The notes below the pieces were generated by a model that did not search any database, had not been told where the DNA came from, and saw only the letters and a list, made by a program, of their open reading frames with translations. From Halomonas eurihalina (lineage in GTDB: Bacteria; Pseudomonadota; Gammaproteobacteria; Pseudomonadales; Halomonadaceae), in assembly GCF_008274785.1 (NCBI RefSeq), contig NZ_VTPU01000001.1, forward strand, positions 526,096-590,095: a stretch of DNA of 64,000 nt, in the 5' to 3' direction. The translations under genes were made by a program, and so were the position numbers. Below are positions 32,318 through 41,164 of this stretch, piece by piece. The number at the start of each line of letters is the position of its first letter. Positions within the stretch are counted from its first letter, which is position 1.

Positions 32318-33415
32318 TCAGGCGACTCCTTGTGAACGAGGACGAATCAGGATCCACAGCAGCCAGGGCCCACCGACCACGGCGGTGACGATACCCACTG
32401 GAATCTCGAGCGGCGACAGCATCAAGCGCCCGACCAGGTCGGCCAGTACCATGATCAGGGCACCGGCCAGGGCCGATGCCAGCACCGGCACGCTACGCCG
32501 CGAGGCCAGGTGCCGGGCCAGCTCCGGGCCGAGCAGACCGACCATTCCCACCGGGCCGGCCACGGCCACGGCCAGGGCGGTCAGCGCGACCGAGGTGATC
32601 AGGACCTGGGCGCGACGTCGCCCCAGGCGGCTTCCCAGGCTGCGGGCCACGGATACGGAAAAGCCCATCAGGCTCAGGGAACGGCCCAGGGCCAGTGCCG
32701 CCGGCAGCCCCAACGCCAGCCCGATGGTCAACGCCCACACCGCGCCCTCGGGTCGAGCGCTGAGCGAGCCCACCGTCCAGGGATAGGCGGCATTGGCCAC
32801 ATCGATGGCGACCCGCGCCAGCAGCAGGTTAGTGATGGCACCGAACACCGCCCCGACGCCGATGCCGGCAACGATGAAGCGATAGCCCCGCGTGCCGCCC
32901 CCAAGCACCAGGCCGAAGGTCAGCGTCGTGGCGGTGGCAGCACCGGCCAGCGCCATGGCCGGTGGCGCCAGGCCGAAGCCGAGCCCCACCACCGAGGCCA
33001 CGGCGAACGCCGTGGCACCGTTGTCGATACCGATGATGCCCGGCGTGGCCAGGCGATTGGCGGCCAGCGTCTGCATCAAGCACCCCGCCAGGGCAAAGGC
33101 CGCGCCAGTGGCAAGCGCCGCCCCGAGACGCGGCAGACGCAATGCGGAGACGAGAAAGGTCGACAAACCATCCCCCGTACCATGCAGGGCCGCGAGCACC
33201 TCGGCGGGCGACAACGTACGCTCGCCGAAACACAGATAGGCCAGCGATGCCGCCAGCACCAGGACCAGCAGCAGCAGGTTGGCAGCCAGGCTGCGACGAT
33301 CCAGCAATACACTGAAACCGCCCCAGGCCAGCCGTCGGGTTCCCCGAGGCGATGCGACGGCATCCTCGGTTTCGACCCGGTCCAGTCGGGGCGACGATTG
33401 AACAAGCAGAGTCAT
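32318..33415 (-). CDS. FecCD-family permease (system 4, second subunit)
   Basis: 365 residues with about nine helices and a 30-residue polar N-terminal extension. CLMQTLAANRLATPGIIGIDNG (in part) replaces the more usual RNPLA consensus with ANRLA, as in FecD/FhuG-type second subunits. GMVGLLGPELARHLA corresponds to the ATPase-contact region. It starts 7 bases after the first permease's stop. Confidence 0.92.
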   Translation of the reverse strand: MTLLVQSSPRLDRVETEDAVASPRGTRRLAWGGFSVLLDRRSLAANLLLLVLVLAASLAYLCFGERTLSPAEVLAALHGTGDGLSTFLVSALRLPRLGAALATGAAFALAGCLMQTLAANRLATPGIIGIDNGATAFAVASVVGLGFGLAPPAMALAGAATATTLTFGLVLGGGTRGYRFIVAGIGVGAVFGAITNLLLARVAIDVANAAYPWTVGSLSARPEGAVWALTIGLALGLPAALALGRSLSLMGFSVSVARSLGSRLGRRRAQVLITSVALTALAVAVAGPVGMVGLLGPELARHLASRRSVPVLASALAGALIMVLADLVGRLMLSPLEIPVGIVTAVVGGPWLLWILIRPRSQGVA

Positions 33416-33422
33416 GCGTTTC

Positions 33423-34430
33423 CTATAACATCGGCAGGCGGCGGCGCCTTACCACGGCGACCAGCACCGGCGCACCGCACAGCGCAGTCAGCACGCCGAG
33501 CGGCAGCTCCGAAGGCGCCACCACCCGCCGCGAGATGACATCGGCGACGAGCACCATCAGCGGCCCCAGCAACAGGCACAACCAGAGGCTGCGGCGAATG
33601 TCCGGCCCTGCCAGGGCCCGCGCGGCGAAGGGCACCACCAGGCCGACGAAGGCAATGGGGCCGGCAATGGCCGTCGCACCACCCACCAGCAGCGCAACCA
33701 CCAGGATCGCCAACAGGCGAACCCGGCCGGGATGATGGCCGAGCCCGGCGGCGAGCCGCTCGCCCAAGGCCAGCGCGGCCAGTGGCCGCGCGATGAGCAG
33801 GGTGATCGCAGCAGCCACCGCGAAGCTCGGCAGAATTGCCAACAGATCCGCCAATTGTCGGCCGGACAGGCTGCCGACCACCCAGAAGCGTATTTCGTCG
33901 GCGGCACGTTGATCGAACAGCAACAACAAGGTGGTCAGCGCCGCCAGCAGCCCCGAGAAGGCCGCACCGGCCAGGACCAGGCGCACCGGATCGTGCCCGA
34001 GGCCACGAAAGCGCGCCACACCCAACACGCAGAGGCAACCGAGCAGAGCACCGAGCTGGGCCACACCGACCCTCAGCGTGGCCGCCGAAGTTCCCAGCAG
34101 CAGGGCGATGGCCACTGCGAAGGCGCTGCCGGCGCTGACGCCAAGCAAGCCGGGCTCGGCCAGCGGATTGCGCGACACCGCCTGCAGCAAGGCACCGGCA
34201 ACGCCCAACGCCATGCCCACAGCCAGGCCGACCAGGGTCCGCGAGCCGCGCAGGGTGCCGACCACGAAACGCGCCTCGTCGTCTCCATGCCCCATCAGGA
34301 CCGCCAGGGCGCGTTCCGCCCCCACATCACCCGCGCCCCATAGCAGGCTGGCCAGGCAGGCCAGCAACAGCAAGCCGGCCAGGGTCATCCCCTGGCCGGC
34401 CAGACGCCGATGAGCGGCACTCGCGATCAT
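33423..34430 (-). CDS. FecCD-family permease (system 4, first subunit)
   Basis: 335 residues. LLQAVSRNPLAEPGLLGVSAG and AFVGLVVPFAARALAG are the FecCD signatures. The start overlaps the stop of the binding-protein gene by four bases (ATGA). It pairs with the following permease to form the channel. Confidence 0.93.
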   Translation of the reverse strand: MIASAAHRRLAGQGMTLAGLLLLACLASLLWGAGDVGAERALAVLMGHGDDEARFVVGTLRGSRTLVGLAVGMALGVAGALLQAVSRNPLAEPGLLGVSAGSAFAVAIALLLGTSAATLRVGVAQLGALLGCLCVLGVARFRGLGHDPVRLVLAGAAFSGLLAALTTLLLLFDQRAADEIRFWVVGSLSGRQLADLLAILPSFAVAAAITLLIARPLAALALGERLAAGLGHHPGRVRLLAILVVALLVGGATAIAGPIAFVGLVVPFAARALAGPDIRRSLWLCLLLGPLMVLVADVISRRVVAPSELPLGVLTALCGAPVLVAVVRRRRLPML

Positions 34431-35362
34431 TGCTCGTCGGACAGCTGGGCCGCCTCGATGTCGTCGAGAACGGCCTGGGCGGCCAAGGGCCCGGAAGCGC
34501 TGGTCCAGAGCTGACCGTCCACCGGGATAACGCGATCGCGCTTAGCCACCTCGAGTTGGGAAAAGGCTGGCGACTGACGCGCGGCAGCCAGTGCCTCGCG
34601 ACCGTCTTCGTTGAGCGTGGCCATGAACAGCAGCTCCTCATCGACCTTGCCCAGGTTTTCCAGGCTCAGCGGATCGCTGTGAGGCCGTCCTTGCTTGACC
34701 AGCCCGGCGTCGGTGACATCAAAGCCAGTGGCTGCGAGCATCCCCGTGGAGAAAAGCTCAGTCGACATCACCAGCGGCCCTTGCGGCATCCAGCGCACCA
34801 GCGCCACTGACGTACCCTCGGTGCCCAGGCGTTCGGCGAGAGCGTCGGCGCGGTTTTCCACGGCCTCAATGGCAGCATCCACCTCCTCGGCATGGCCGAG
34901 CGCTTCGCCATACAGGCGTGCCTCGCTTTTCCAGCCATCCGGCGAGAACCCTGCGCTTTCAGGCACCACGGTGGGCGCTAGCTGTGAGATCAGCGCGTAC
35001 TGCTCATCGCTCAGGGTCGGTGCGGCGAGAATCAAGTCCGGGTTCTGAGTGGCGATCGCCTCGAGATTGAACTCCCGACTGGTGCCCACCATGGCGATAT
35101 CCGGCACCTGCTCGCTCAGATAATCGGCCACGCTCTCGCCGCCTCGCGTGGCCACGGCGGCCAGCGGCGTGACGCCGGCAGCCAGGGCGGTATCCAGCGC
35201 CCCTTCGTAAAGCGTGACGACACGCGACGGCTGACCGTCGATTTCCACCTCACCATAGGCAGTGTCGAGGGTTCTGGCCTGGGCGGGGCCGGCGGCAATG
35301 GCGAGCGCCGCCATCAGGCAGGCGCCCAACAGGGGCGATGTCTTGAGCGGGGAAAGTGACAT
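34427..35362 (-). CDS. Siderophore ABC substrate-binding protein A (system 4)
   Basis: About 311 residues. The start at 35362 has GAGGAGA upstream. The signal peptide ends AGPAQA, then RTLDTAYGEVEIDGQPSRVV begins the mature domain (read in parts). VVTLYEGALDTALAAGVTPL and NLEAIATQNPDLILAAPTL are typical of FecB/YfiY-type iron-siderophore binding proteins. It is translationally coupled to the first permease. A second, different binding-protein gene lies just upstream in the same direction. Confidence 0.9.
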   Translation of the reverse strand: MSLSPLKTSPLLGACLMAALAIAAGPAQARTLDTAYGEVEIDGQPSRVVTLYEGALDTALAAGVTPLAAVATRGGESVADYLSEQVPDIAMVGTSREFNLEAIATQNPDLILAAPTLSDEQYALISQLAPTVVPESAGFSPDGWKSEARLYGEALGHAEEVDAAIEAVENRADALAERLGTEGTSVALVRWMPQGPLVMSTELFSTGMLAATGFDVTDAGLVKQGRPHSDPLSLENLGKVDEELLFMATLNEDGREALAAARQSPAFSQLEVAKRDRVIPVDGQLWTSASGPLAAQAVLDDIEAAQLSDEQ

Positions 35363-35440
35363 GATGTCTCCTCGGCTCACTGGGCCCAACCGCCACGGCA
35401 GCGTGGTGCCCAGTGTTGATGGGTCTCGAAGGGTAGCGTG

Positions 35441-36325
35441 CTACGGCGTCGACAGCGCTTGGGTGATCTCGTCCATCTGAGCCCGCACGCTCTGCAGGCC
35501 GTCACCGGAGAGATACCAGAGTGTCGGGGACAGCACCTCGACGCGGATCGCCTCGCCTCCCGCGCTGCCAAGTGCCTCTTTCAGCGTCGACGGGTCCAGC
35601 GGGGTATCGCCGATGGCTGCGCTGCGATCGACAACGAACAGCACATCCGGAGACATCTCGGCGATGGCCGCCGGCGTCAGCGGGTAGAAAGTGCGGGCGC
35701 CATGGCTCACCGGCTCGACCGAGTCCGGCAGCGCCGGTTGCGAGACCTGCAACAGTTCGCTGACCACCGGCTCCTGGCGCAGCGAATAATGGCCATCGTT
35801 GTGCGTTACCACCACCGCCTCAGCATCTTCCGCCAGGCTCGCACGTGCCGATTCGATATCGGCGTGCAGCGTCTCGAGCCGCTCCTGTGCCTGAGCTTCG
35901 GCGCCATACAACGCGGCCAGCCCCATCACCTTGTCACTCAGCGCATCGAAGTAATCCCCCTCGCCGAGGGTAACGTCACGCGTCTCGGCCACGGCTTGCA
36001 GGTCTTCCTGCGACGCCGACTGGCGACCGGTAATCAGAATCATCCCTGGCGACAGTTCTGCGATGGCGTCGAGATCCGGAGACTTGAGCCCTCCGACATC
36101 GGTGCGCCCCTCAAGAAGGTGCGAGACATAGTCCGGCGCAGCCTGATGCGGCACGCCGACGATATGCGACTCGAGCCCCAGTGCTTCCAGGGTATCCACG
36201 GCCCCCCAGTCGAAACTGACCACGCTGGGGCCATCCTCCGACGACGACGATTCGGCCTGGGCACCCAGGGGCAAAGCCGATACCAGCAGCGCGGCCACGG
36301 GCAGCGTCCATCCGAATCCTCTCAT
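35441..36325 (-). CDS. Siderophore ABC substrate-binding protein B (FatB/CeuE/YclQ-like)
   Basis: About 294 residues. A strong AGGAGG seven bases upstream fixes the start at 36325. Signal peptide ending PLGAQA; mature start ESSSSEDGPSVVSFDWGAVDTLEALG. The pattern (GLKSPDLDAIAELSPGMILITGR, SDKVMGLAALYGAEA in part) resembles CeuE/YclQ-type catecholate-siderophore binding proteins. Only one permease pair and one ATPase follow, so both binding proteins probably feed the same channel. The gene is divergent from the catecholate-type receptor at 36841. Confidence 0.88.
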   Translation of the reverse strand: MRGFGWTLPVAALLVSALPLGAQAESSSSEDGPSVVSFDWGAVDTLEALGLESHIVGVPHQAAPDYVSHLLEGRTDVGGLKSPDLDAIAELSPGMILITGRQSASQEDLQAVAETRDVTLGEGDYFDALSDKVMGLAALYGAEAQAQERLETLHADIESARASLAEDAEAVVVTHNDGHYSLRQEPVVSELLQVSQPALPDSVEPVSHGARTFYPLTPAAIAEMSPDVLFVVDRSAAIGDTPLDPSTLKEALGSAGGEAIRVEVLSPTLWYLSGDGLQSVRAQMDEITQALSTP

Positions 36326-36840
36326 CGAAACCTCCTGGAAAATAATGCGAATCAATCCTATGAAGATCCGAACATTATCATGCCGACCGCCTCGGAGGCC
36401 GCAACGCTGAGTTGCAAGACCTGCAACCTTGATTGAACGATCGCTCAACCATGACGTTGCCAATCACGCAACGATGCATTCCAGTAATAGCACTTCCCAA
36501 GGCAAATGCGAATCTTTATCGTTTTTAGCCGATGAAGCACGCCCAGTCAGGCAGCCATCAGAACAACGCAACGGGATCGATACCCCACCATATCCTGGGG
36601 AAATGCTGATAAAGAGTCGCGTGTCGCCGCTGAAGCGCAAGGCAGATGTCAAAAGAAAGCCGAGCATGACAGTCGGTTGGATCCGCGTTTCCCAGAGCCG
36701 CGCCCGACTTCGCCAGAAGCAAATGTGAACCGTCGACAGAACGGGCCTGCAGAATGGCCGCCAGGGACGGCGACTATGGCACCGCCATTTTCTCGCCCAA
36801 GCATTTAGGCAGTGTTTCCCCAGAGCAAGGAGCCAGGAAC
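36326..36840. promoter_or_regulatory. Divergent promoter region of system 4 (515 bp)
   Basis: The region between binding protein B and the receptor contains two Fur-like sites: AAATAATGCGAATCA at 36340-36354 (9 of 14 consensus positions, next to the binding-protein start) and TGCGAATCTTTATCG at 36507-36521 (10 of 14), plus an isolated perfect half-site ATTATCA near 36374. About 320 bases between the second site and the receptor start hold no gene that I trust. A 99-residue open frame (36429-36728) has no ribosome binding site or recognisable domain. Confidence 0.6.
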
Positions 36841-38883
36841 ATGCAAGATTCACCCTCCCATCCCTTCGCCCGCACGGCGCTGGCCCTCGGCATCGCCACC
36901 GCCAGTGCCACGGCACTGGCCGATGACACCACCGAACTGGAACCGGTGGTGGTCACAGCGGCGGGCTATGAGCAGGTGCTTTCCGACGCGCCGGCCAGCA
37001 TCTCGGTGATCAGCGGCGAGGAGTTGAACAAGCAGTCCTACTCCGACATCACCGACGCAATGGACAATATTCCTGGCGTCTATGTCACCGGTGGAGGCGG
37101 CTCCAAGGACATCAGCATCCGCGGCATGGACAGCAGCTACACGCTCTACCTGGTCGACGGACGCCCGATCTCCGATGGCCGTTCGGTCAATACCAATGGC
37201 AGCGACGGCGGCAAGCAGATCGGCCTGCCACCGATCGCCATGATCGACCGCGTCGAGGTGATTCGCGGCCCCATGTCCTCGCTGTACGGCTCCAGCGCCA
37301 TGGGCGGTGTCATCAACATCATCACCAAGAAGACCACGGATGAGTGGTCGGGCTCGGTGACCACCGAGTACACCCACTCCCTCAACGACATCAACAACGA
37401 TGGCCAGCAGGTCAGCTTCGTCACCGGCGGTCCGCTGATCGAGGGACTACTGGGCGTCAGGGTGCACGGCAGCTGGATCGGCACCGAAGAAAGCGACTTC
37501 ATCGGCGGGAGCGACAACGCCGAGAGCACCCCCGATAGCGATACCCGCCAGGGCGGCGCGGAATTCACCCTGACTCCCGATGACCAGAACGAGTACACCC
37601 TGGGCTACACCTCGTCGACCAAGGAATACACCCACACGCCGGGCAAGAGCATCGGATTGCTCGATGCCCGCGGGAATCCCAATACCTCGAACACCAGCCG
37701 CTATGACAAGGACGTCTACACGATTGGCCACAAGGGCAGTTACGGCGCCCTGCTGACCGACACCTATCTGCGCCACGACGCCTCCGAACGCATACTGGAC
37801 ACAGCAGACGAGAAGCGCGAGGAAGTCACCACTTTCAACAACCAGAACACTTACTTCTGGGGCAACCACATGCTGACCTTCGGCGGTCAGTACAAGGTGG
37901 AGGACTTCACCGACGAGACCAACGGCCTGCTGGACGCCGACGTGCCAGGAGCCGTGAGCAATGTCGACCGCTGGATCGGCGCGCTGTTCGTCGAGATGGA
38001 ATGGAGCGTCACCGACGACCTCAACGTGACCACCGGCCTGCGTTACGACGACGACGAAAATTTCGGTGGCCATTTCTCGCCGCGCATCTATGCCAACTAT
38101 CATCTCGATCCGCAGTGGACCCTCAAGGGCGGCGTTTCCACCGGCTACAAGCAGCCCGGCCTGGCGGCCGCCACCGAAGGGTTCGGACGTCCGACCGGTC
38201 GCGGCAGCGCCGTGATCATCGGCAACGAGAGCCTGGATCCGGAGAGCAGCACCAACTACGAGCTGGGCTTTGTGTTCGACAACGCGCAGAACGATTTCAC
38301 CGCCAGCGCGATGCTCTTCCACACCCAGTTCGATGACAAGATCTCCGAAGAGCGGCTCTGCCAGGGCCCCAGCGAAGGCTTCTCCGATCCCTCCTATCGA
38401 GAGTGCAACTACGCTGGTACCGACTACTACTTCGTGAGCACCTATCGCAATATCGCCGAAGCCGAGATGCAGGGCGTGGAGCTGACGCTCGACTACGATA
38501 TCACGCCGCGCCTGGGGCTGAGCTCCAGCTACACCTATACCGACTCCGAGCAGAAGAGCGGCGAGTTCGAGGGCGAGCCGCTGAACAAGACTCCCAAGCA
38601 CATGGTCAATGTCGCGCTGGACTGGGCGGCCAACGAGCGCCTCGACCTCTGGGTGCAGGGCAACTATCGCGGCGAGACCAGCGACTACCTGAGCCGCAAC
38701 AGCATGAGCGACGGCACGCCAGGCTACGGCTTCTTCGACGCCGGCCTGGTCTATGCCCTCAACGACAATGCCCGCGTCAAGGCCGGCATCTACAACATCG
38801 CCGACAAGGAAATCACTAACGGCACCTACGAGGCAGTACTGGACGGCCGTCAGTTCAACCTGGGACTGACCATGGACTTCTGA
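36841..38883 (+). CDS. TonB-dependent catecholate-type siderophore receptor (FepA/CirA/VctA-like)
   Basis: About 680 residues. AAGGAG lies ten bases upstream of the ATG at 36841. The signal peptide ends ASATALAD and a TonB-box-like VVVTAAGY follows. The plug shows DISIRGMDSSYTLYLVDGRPIS, GGKQIGLPPIAMIDRVEVIRG and SSLYGSSAMGGVINIITKK (read in parts), features of FepA/CirA/IrgA-type receptors. The barrel contains LCQGPSEGFSDPSYRECNY, a cysteine-bounded extracellular loop, and ends GLTMDF. Divergent from the CeuE-like binding protein; the pair fits catecholate uptake. Confidence 0.92.
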   Translation: MQDSPSHPFARTALALGIATASATALADDTTELEPVVVTAAGYEQVLSDAPASISVISGEELNKQSYSDITDAMDNIPGVYVTGGGGSKDISIRGMDSSYTLYLVDGRPISDGRSVNTNGSDGGKQIGLPPIAMIDRVEVIRGPMSSLYGSSAMGGVINIITKKTTDEWSGSVTTEYTHSLNDINNDGQQVSFVTGGPLIEGLLGVRVHGSWIGTEESDFIGGSDNAESTPDSDTRQGGAEFTLTPDDQNEYTLGYTSSTKEYTHTPGKSIGLLDARGNPNTSNTSRYDKDVYTIGHKGSYGALLTDTYLRHDASERILDTADEKREEVTTFNNQNTYFWGNHMLTFGGQYKVEDFTDETNGLLDADVPGAVSNVDRWIGALFVEMEWSVTDDLNVTTGLRYDDDENFGGHFSPRIYANYHLDPQWTLKGGVSTGYKQPGLAAATEGFGRPTGRGSAVIIGNESLDPESSTNYELGFVFDNAQNDFTASAMLFHTQFDDKISEERLCQGPSEGFSDPSYRECNYAGTDYYFVSTYRNIAEAEMQGVELTLDYDITPRLGLSSSYTYTDSEQKSGEFEGEPLNKTPKHMVNVALDWAANERLDLWVQGNYRGETSDYLSRNSMSDGTPGYGFFDAGLVYALNDNARVKAGIYNIADKEITNGTYEAVLDGRQFNLGLTMDF

Positions 38884-38947
38884 TGGCGCACGCCCGCCGG
38901 GGTCACTCGGCGGCGCTTCCCGACGCGATGCGTTTCGATCCCCTTGC

Positions 38948-38971
38948 GCCCCGGCTTTGCCGGGGCTTTTT
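38948..38971 (+). terminator. Rho-independent terminator after the receptor
   Basis: GCCCCGGC, loop TTT, GCCGGGGC, then TTTTT: a textbook terminator 65 bases downstream of the receptor stop. Confidence 0.92.
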
Positions 38972-39054
38972 CATGGCACAAACAACAATGATTTTCATCT
39001 GCATAATGATCTGGCACAATAGCCTGCTAATTTCCGATGTCGGGGCCCGCCGCC

Positions 39055-39975
39055 ATGCACGATGCCGATGAACTGGTCGCCTTCGCCGACGTCATGGACA
39101 GCGGCAGTCTGACGCTCAGCGCTCGCCGGTTGGGCGTGGCGAAATCGACCCTGAGTCGCCGCCTCCAGCAGCTCGAGTCGCGCCTCGGCCAGCCGCTGAT
39201 GCGCCGCCAATCCAACCGTTTGCTCCCCACCGAAGCCGGCCGTGTCTTCCATGACTATTGCCTACGCATCCTCGACCTGACGGATCAGGGACACAAGGCA
39301 CTGGAAGAGTTGCGCGAAGAGATCAGCGGCGAGCTGACCCTCGAGGTGCACGATGCCCTCGGACGTTCCTGGATTGCCCTGGCCATCGAAACCTTCATGC
39401 AGCGCTATCCCGGCGTGCATGTCAGCCTGATGATCCGCGAGAACCTGCCCGAGCGCCTGGAGCCGCAGTCGGTCGTGGTCTGGTTCGGCGAAACCGGCGA
39501 GGTCGGCCTGCGCCAGGAGACACTGGCGCTGTTGTCATGCGGGCTATATGCGAGTCCCGAGTATCTGGCCAGGCAAGGTCACCCGACACATCCCCATGAA
39601 CTGGAACGCCATAACTGGATCGACCTGCTAGGCGAGGCTAAACATGGCCTGGTATTACGTCATCCTCATCACGGCCAGGTCGATATACGCCCGCCCGGAT
39701 CGCGCCTGCGGGTCAATCGCCTGGTGCTGCAGTCCGATGCCATCGCACGCGGGCAAGGCCTCGGCGTGCTGCCCAACTGGATGGCCGAGCGGCGTAACGC
39801 GGCCCACCCCGGTCAGCTCGAGCGCTGCCTGCCTGACTGGCAAGTTCCTTCCACGCCAGTCAACCTGCTCTATGCTCATGGTCACCAGCCACGCAAGATA
39901 TCGGCGTTGCTCGAATTCCTGCGCGGCGCTTGTCCTGCCGAATGGCAGCATGGTGCCCGACAACATGCCTTGTGA
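39055..39975 (+). CDS. LysR-family regulator, probable regulator of the AaeXAB-like operon
   Basis: About 306 residues from ATG 39055 (an ATG at 39037 would add six). HTH at the N terminus: ADVMDSGSLTLSARRLGVAKSTLSRRLQQLE in parts, then the effector domain (GLYASPEYLARQGHPTHPHEL). It lies upstream and on the same strand as DUF1656-HlyD-FUSC genes, about 95 bases from the first; in E. coli the corresponding regulator AaeR is divergent. Effector unknown, perhaps an aromatic carboxylate by analogy. Confidence 0.9.
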   Translation: MHDADELVAFADVMDSGSLTLSARRLGVAKSTLSRRLQQLESRLGQPLMRRQSNRLLPTEAGRVFHDYCLRILDLTDQGHKALEELREEISGELTLEVHDALGRSWIALAIETFMQRYPGVHVSLMIRENLPERLEPQSVVVWFGETGEVGLRQETLALLSCGLYASPEYLARQGHPTHPHELERHNWIDLLGEAKHGLVLRHPHHGQVDIRPPGSRLRVNRLVLQSDAIARGQGLGVLPNWMAERRNAAHPGQLERCLPDWQVPSTPVNLLYAHGHQPRKISALLEFLRGACPAEWQHGARQHAL

Positions 39976-40070
39976 CGGGGCCTCGCGGCCTTCCTCGACG
40001 GCTGCCGTGCCCGCGCCGTCGGAAATTGCTACCATGAAGTCCTTCGCTAACGACTGATACAGGGGCGGCC

Positions 40071-40289
40071 ATGGGCCTTCGTGAAATCGCCTTCGGCGGG
40101 ATCTATCTGTCCCCCTTGCTGCTATACGCTCTGCTCGGATTTGCCTCGGCGCTGCTGATTCGTACTGTCCTGCACCGTCTGGTCGGCTCGATGCGACCCT
40201 GGTTCGAGGCCTGGTTCGATACTTCCCTGTTCGTCGTCTGTACCGCCGCCATTGCCTATCTGGCCTCCGCATCCGTGGGGATTCTCTGA
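40071..40289 (+). CDS. DUF1656 small inner-membrane protein (AaeX-like)
   Basis: 72 residues with two hydrophobic helices; the N terminus MGLREIAFGGIYLSPLLLYA is characteristic of DUF1656. GGGGC lies seven bases upstream. Two bases separate it from the HlyD-like gene. Such proteins accompany AaeA/AaeB-type efflux pumps; their exact role is unknown. Confidence 0.88.
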   Translation: MGLREIAFGGIYLSPLLLYALLGFASALLIRTVLHRLVGSMRPWFEAWFDTSLFVVCTAAIAYLASASVGIL

Positions 40290-40291
40290 AC

Positions 40292-41158
40292 ATGATGCGC
40301 ACTTTTCTCCGCAGTCTCGTCACCCTGACCATCGTGGCCCTGGCCATCGCCGCCGGCCTGTGGCTCTGGCATTACTACCTCTACACACCCTGGACCCGCG
40401 ATGGCCGGGTTCGCGCCGATGTCATCACCATCGCCCCGGATGTTTCGGGACAGGTCGTCGCCCTGCCGATCACCGACAATCAGCAGGTCGCCAAAGGCGA
40501 TCTTTTGTTCCATATCGACGATACCCGCTACCAGGCTGCTCTGGAGAAGGCCAAGGCCGTGGTCCAGCAACGTCAGGCCGAGCTGGAGCTGAGCCAGCAC
40601 GAGGCCTCGCGCCGCAGCCATCTGAGCCGTCAGGCGATCAGCGCCGAGAGCCAGGAGACGGCGCAGATCAACAGTCGTGTCGCTTCCGCCCAACTGGGAC
40701 AGGCGCAAAGCGCCCTGAACAGCGCACAGATCGACCTGGAACGTACCACTGTCCAGGCCCCCGCCGACGGCCATGTCCTCAATCTGCAACTGGCCGAAGG
40801 CAATTACGTCAATACCGGCACCCCGGTGATGGCGCTGGTCAAGGCCGATTCCTTCTACGTCACCGGTTATTTCGAGGAGACCAAGACGCCACATATCCGG
40901 ATCGGCGATCCGGCACGTGTCGTCCTGATGAGCGGCGATATCGAACTGGAGGGGCATGTCGCCAGCATCGGGCGCGGTATCGCCGACAGCAACACCTCGA
41001 CCAACAACCAGTTACTGCCCCAGGTACAACCCACCTTCAGTTGGGTCCGGCTCGCCCAGCGCATCCCGGTGCGCATCGAGTTCGACGAGATCCCCGAGGA
41101 TGTCACCCTGAGTGCCGGCATGACGGCCACCGTACGCATCATCGAGAACGCGGAGTAA
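40292..41158 (+). CDS. HlyD-family membrane-fusion protein of an AaeAB-type efflux pump
   Basis: 288 residues. One N-terminal transmembrane anchor (LVTLTIVALAIAAGLWLW), then the biotinyl-lipoyl-like half TRDGRVRADVITIAPDVSG, a coiled-coil hairpin (about residues 85-150) and the second lipoyl half. TPWTRDGRVRA is typical of the AaeA/EmrA/YiaV branch. It would bridge the FUSC pump to the outer membrane. Six bases separate it from the pump gene. Confidence 0.9.
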   Translation: MMRTFLRSLVTLTIVALAIAAGLWLWHYYLYTPWTRDGRVRADVITIAPDVSGQVVALPITDNQQVAKGDLLFHIDDTRYQAALEKAKAVVQQRQAELELSQHEASRRSHLSRQAISAESQETAQINSRVASAQLGQAQSALNSAQIDLERTTVQAPADGHVLNLQLAEGNYVNTGTPVMALVKADSFYVTGYFEETKTPHIRIGDPARVVLMSGDIELEGHVASIGRGIADSNTSTNNQLLPQVQPTFSWVRLAQRIPVRIEFDEIPEDVTLSAGMTATVRIIENAE

Positions 41159-41164
41159 CGGCGC

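Noticed and set aside
36429..36728. 99-codon open frame in the system 4 promoter region
   Set aside because: No ribosome binding site, no domain, and it crosses a Fur-like site.
36326..36840. Cobalamin or other known riboswitch before the FepA-like receptor
   Set aside because: No B12-box-like sequence or other known riboswitch core was seen.
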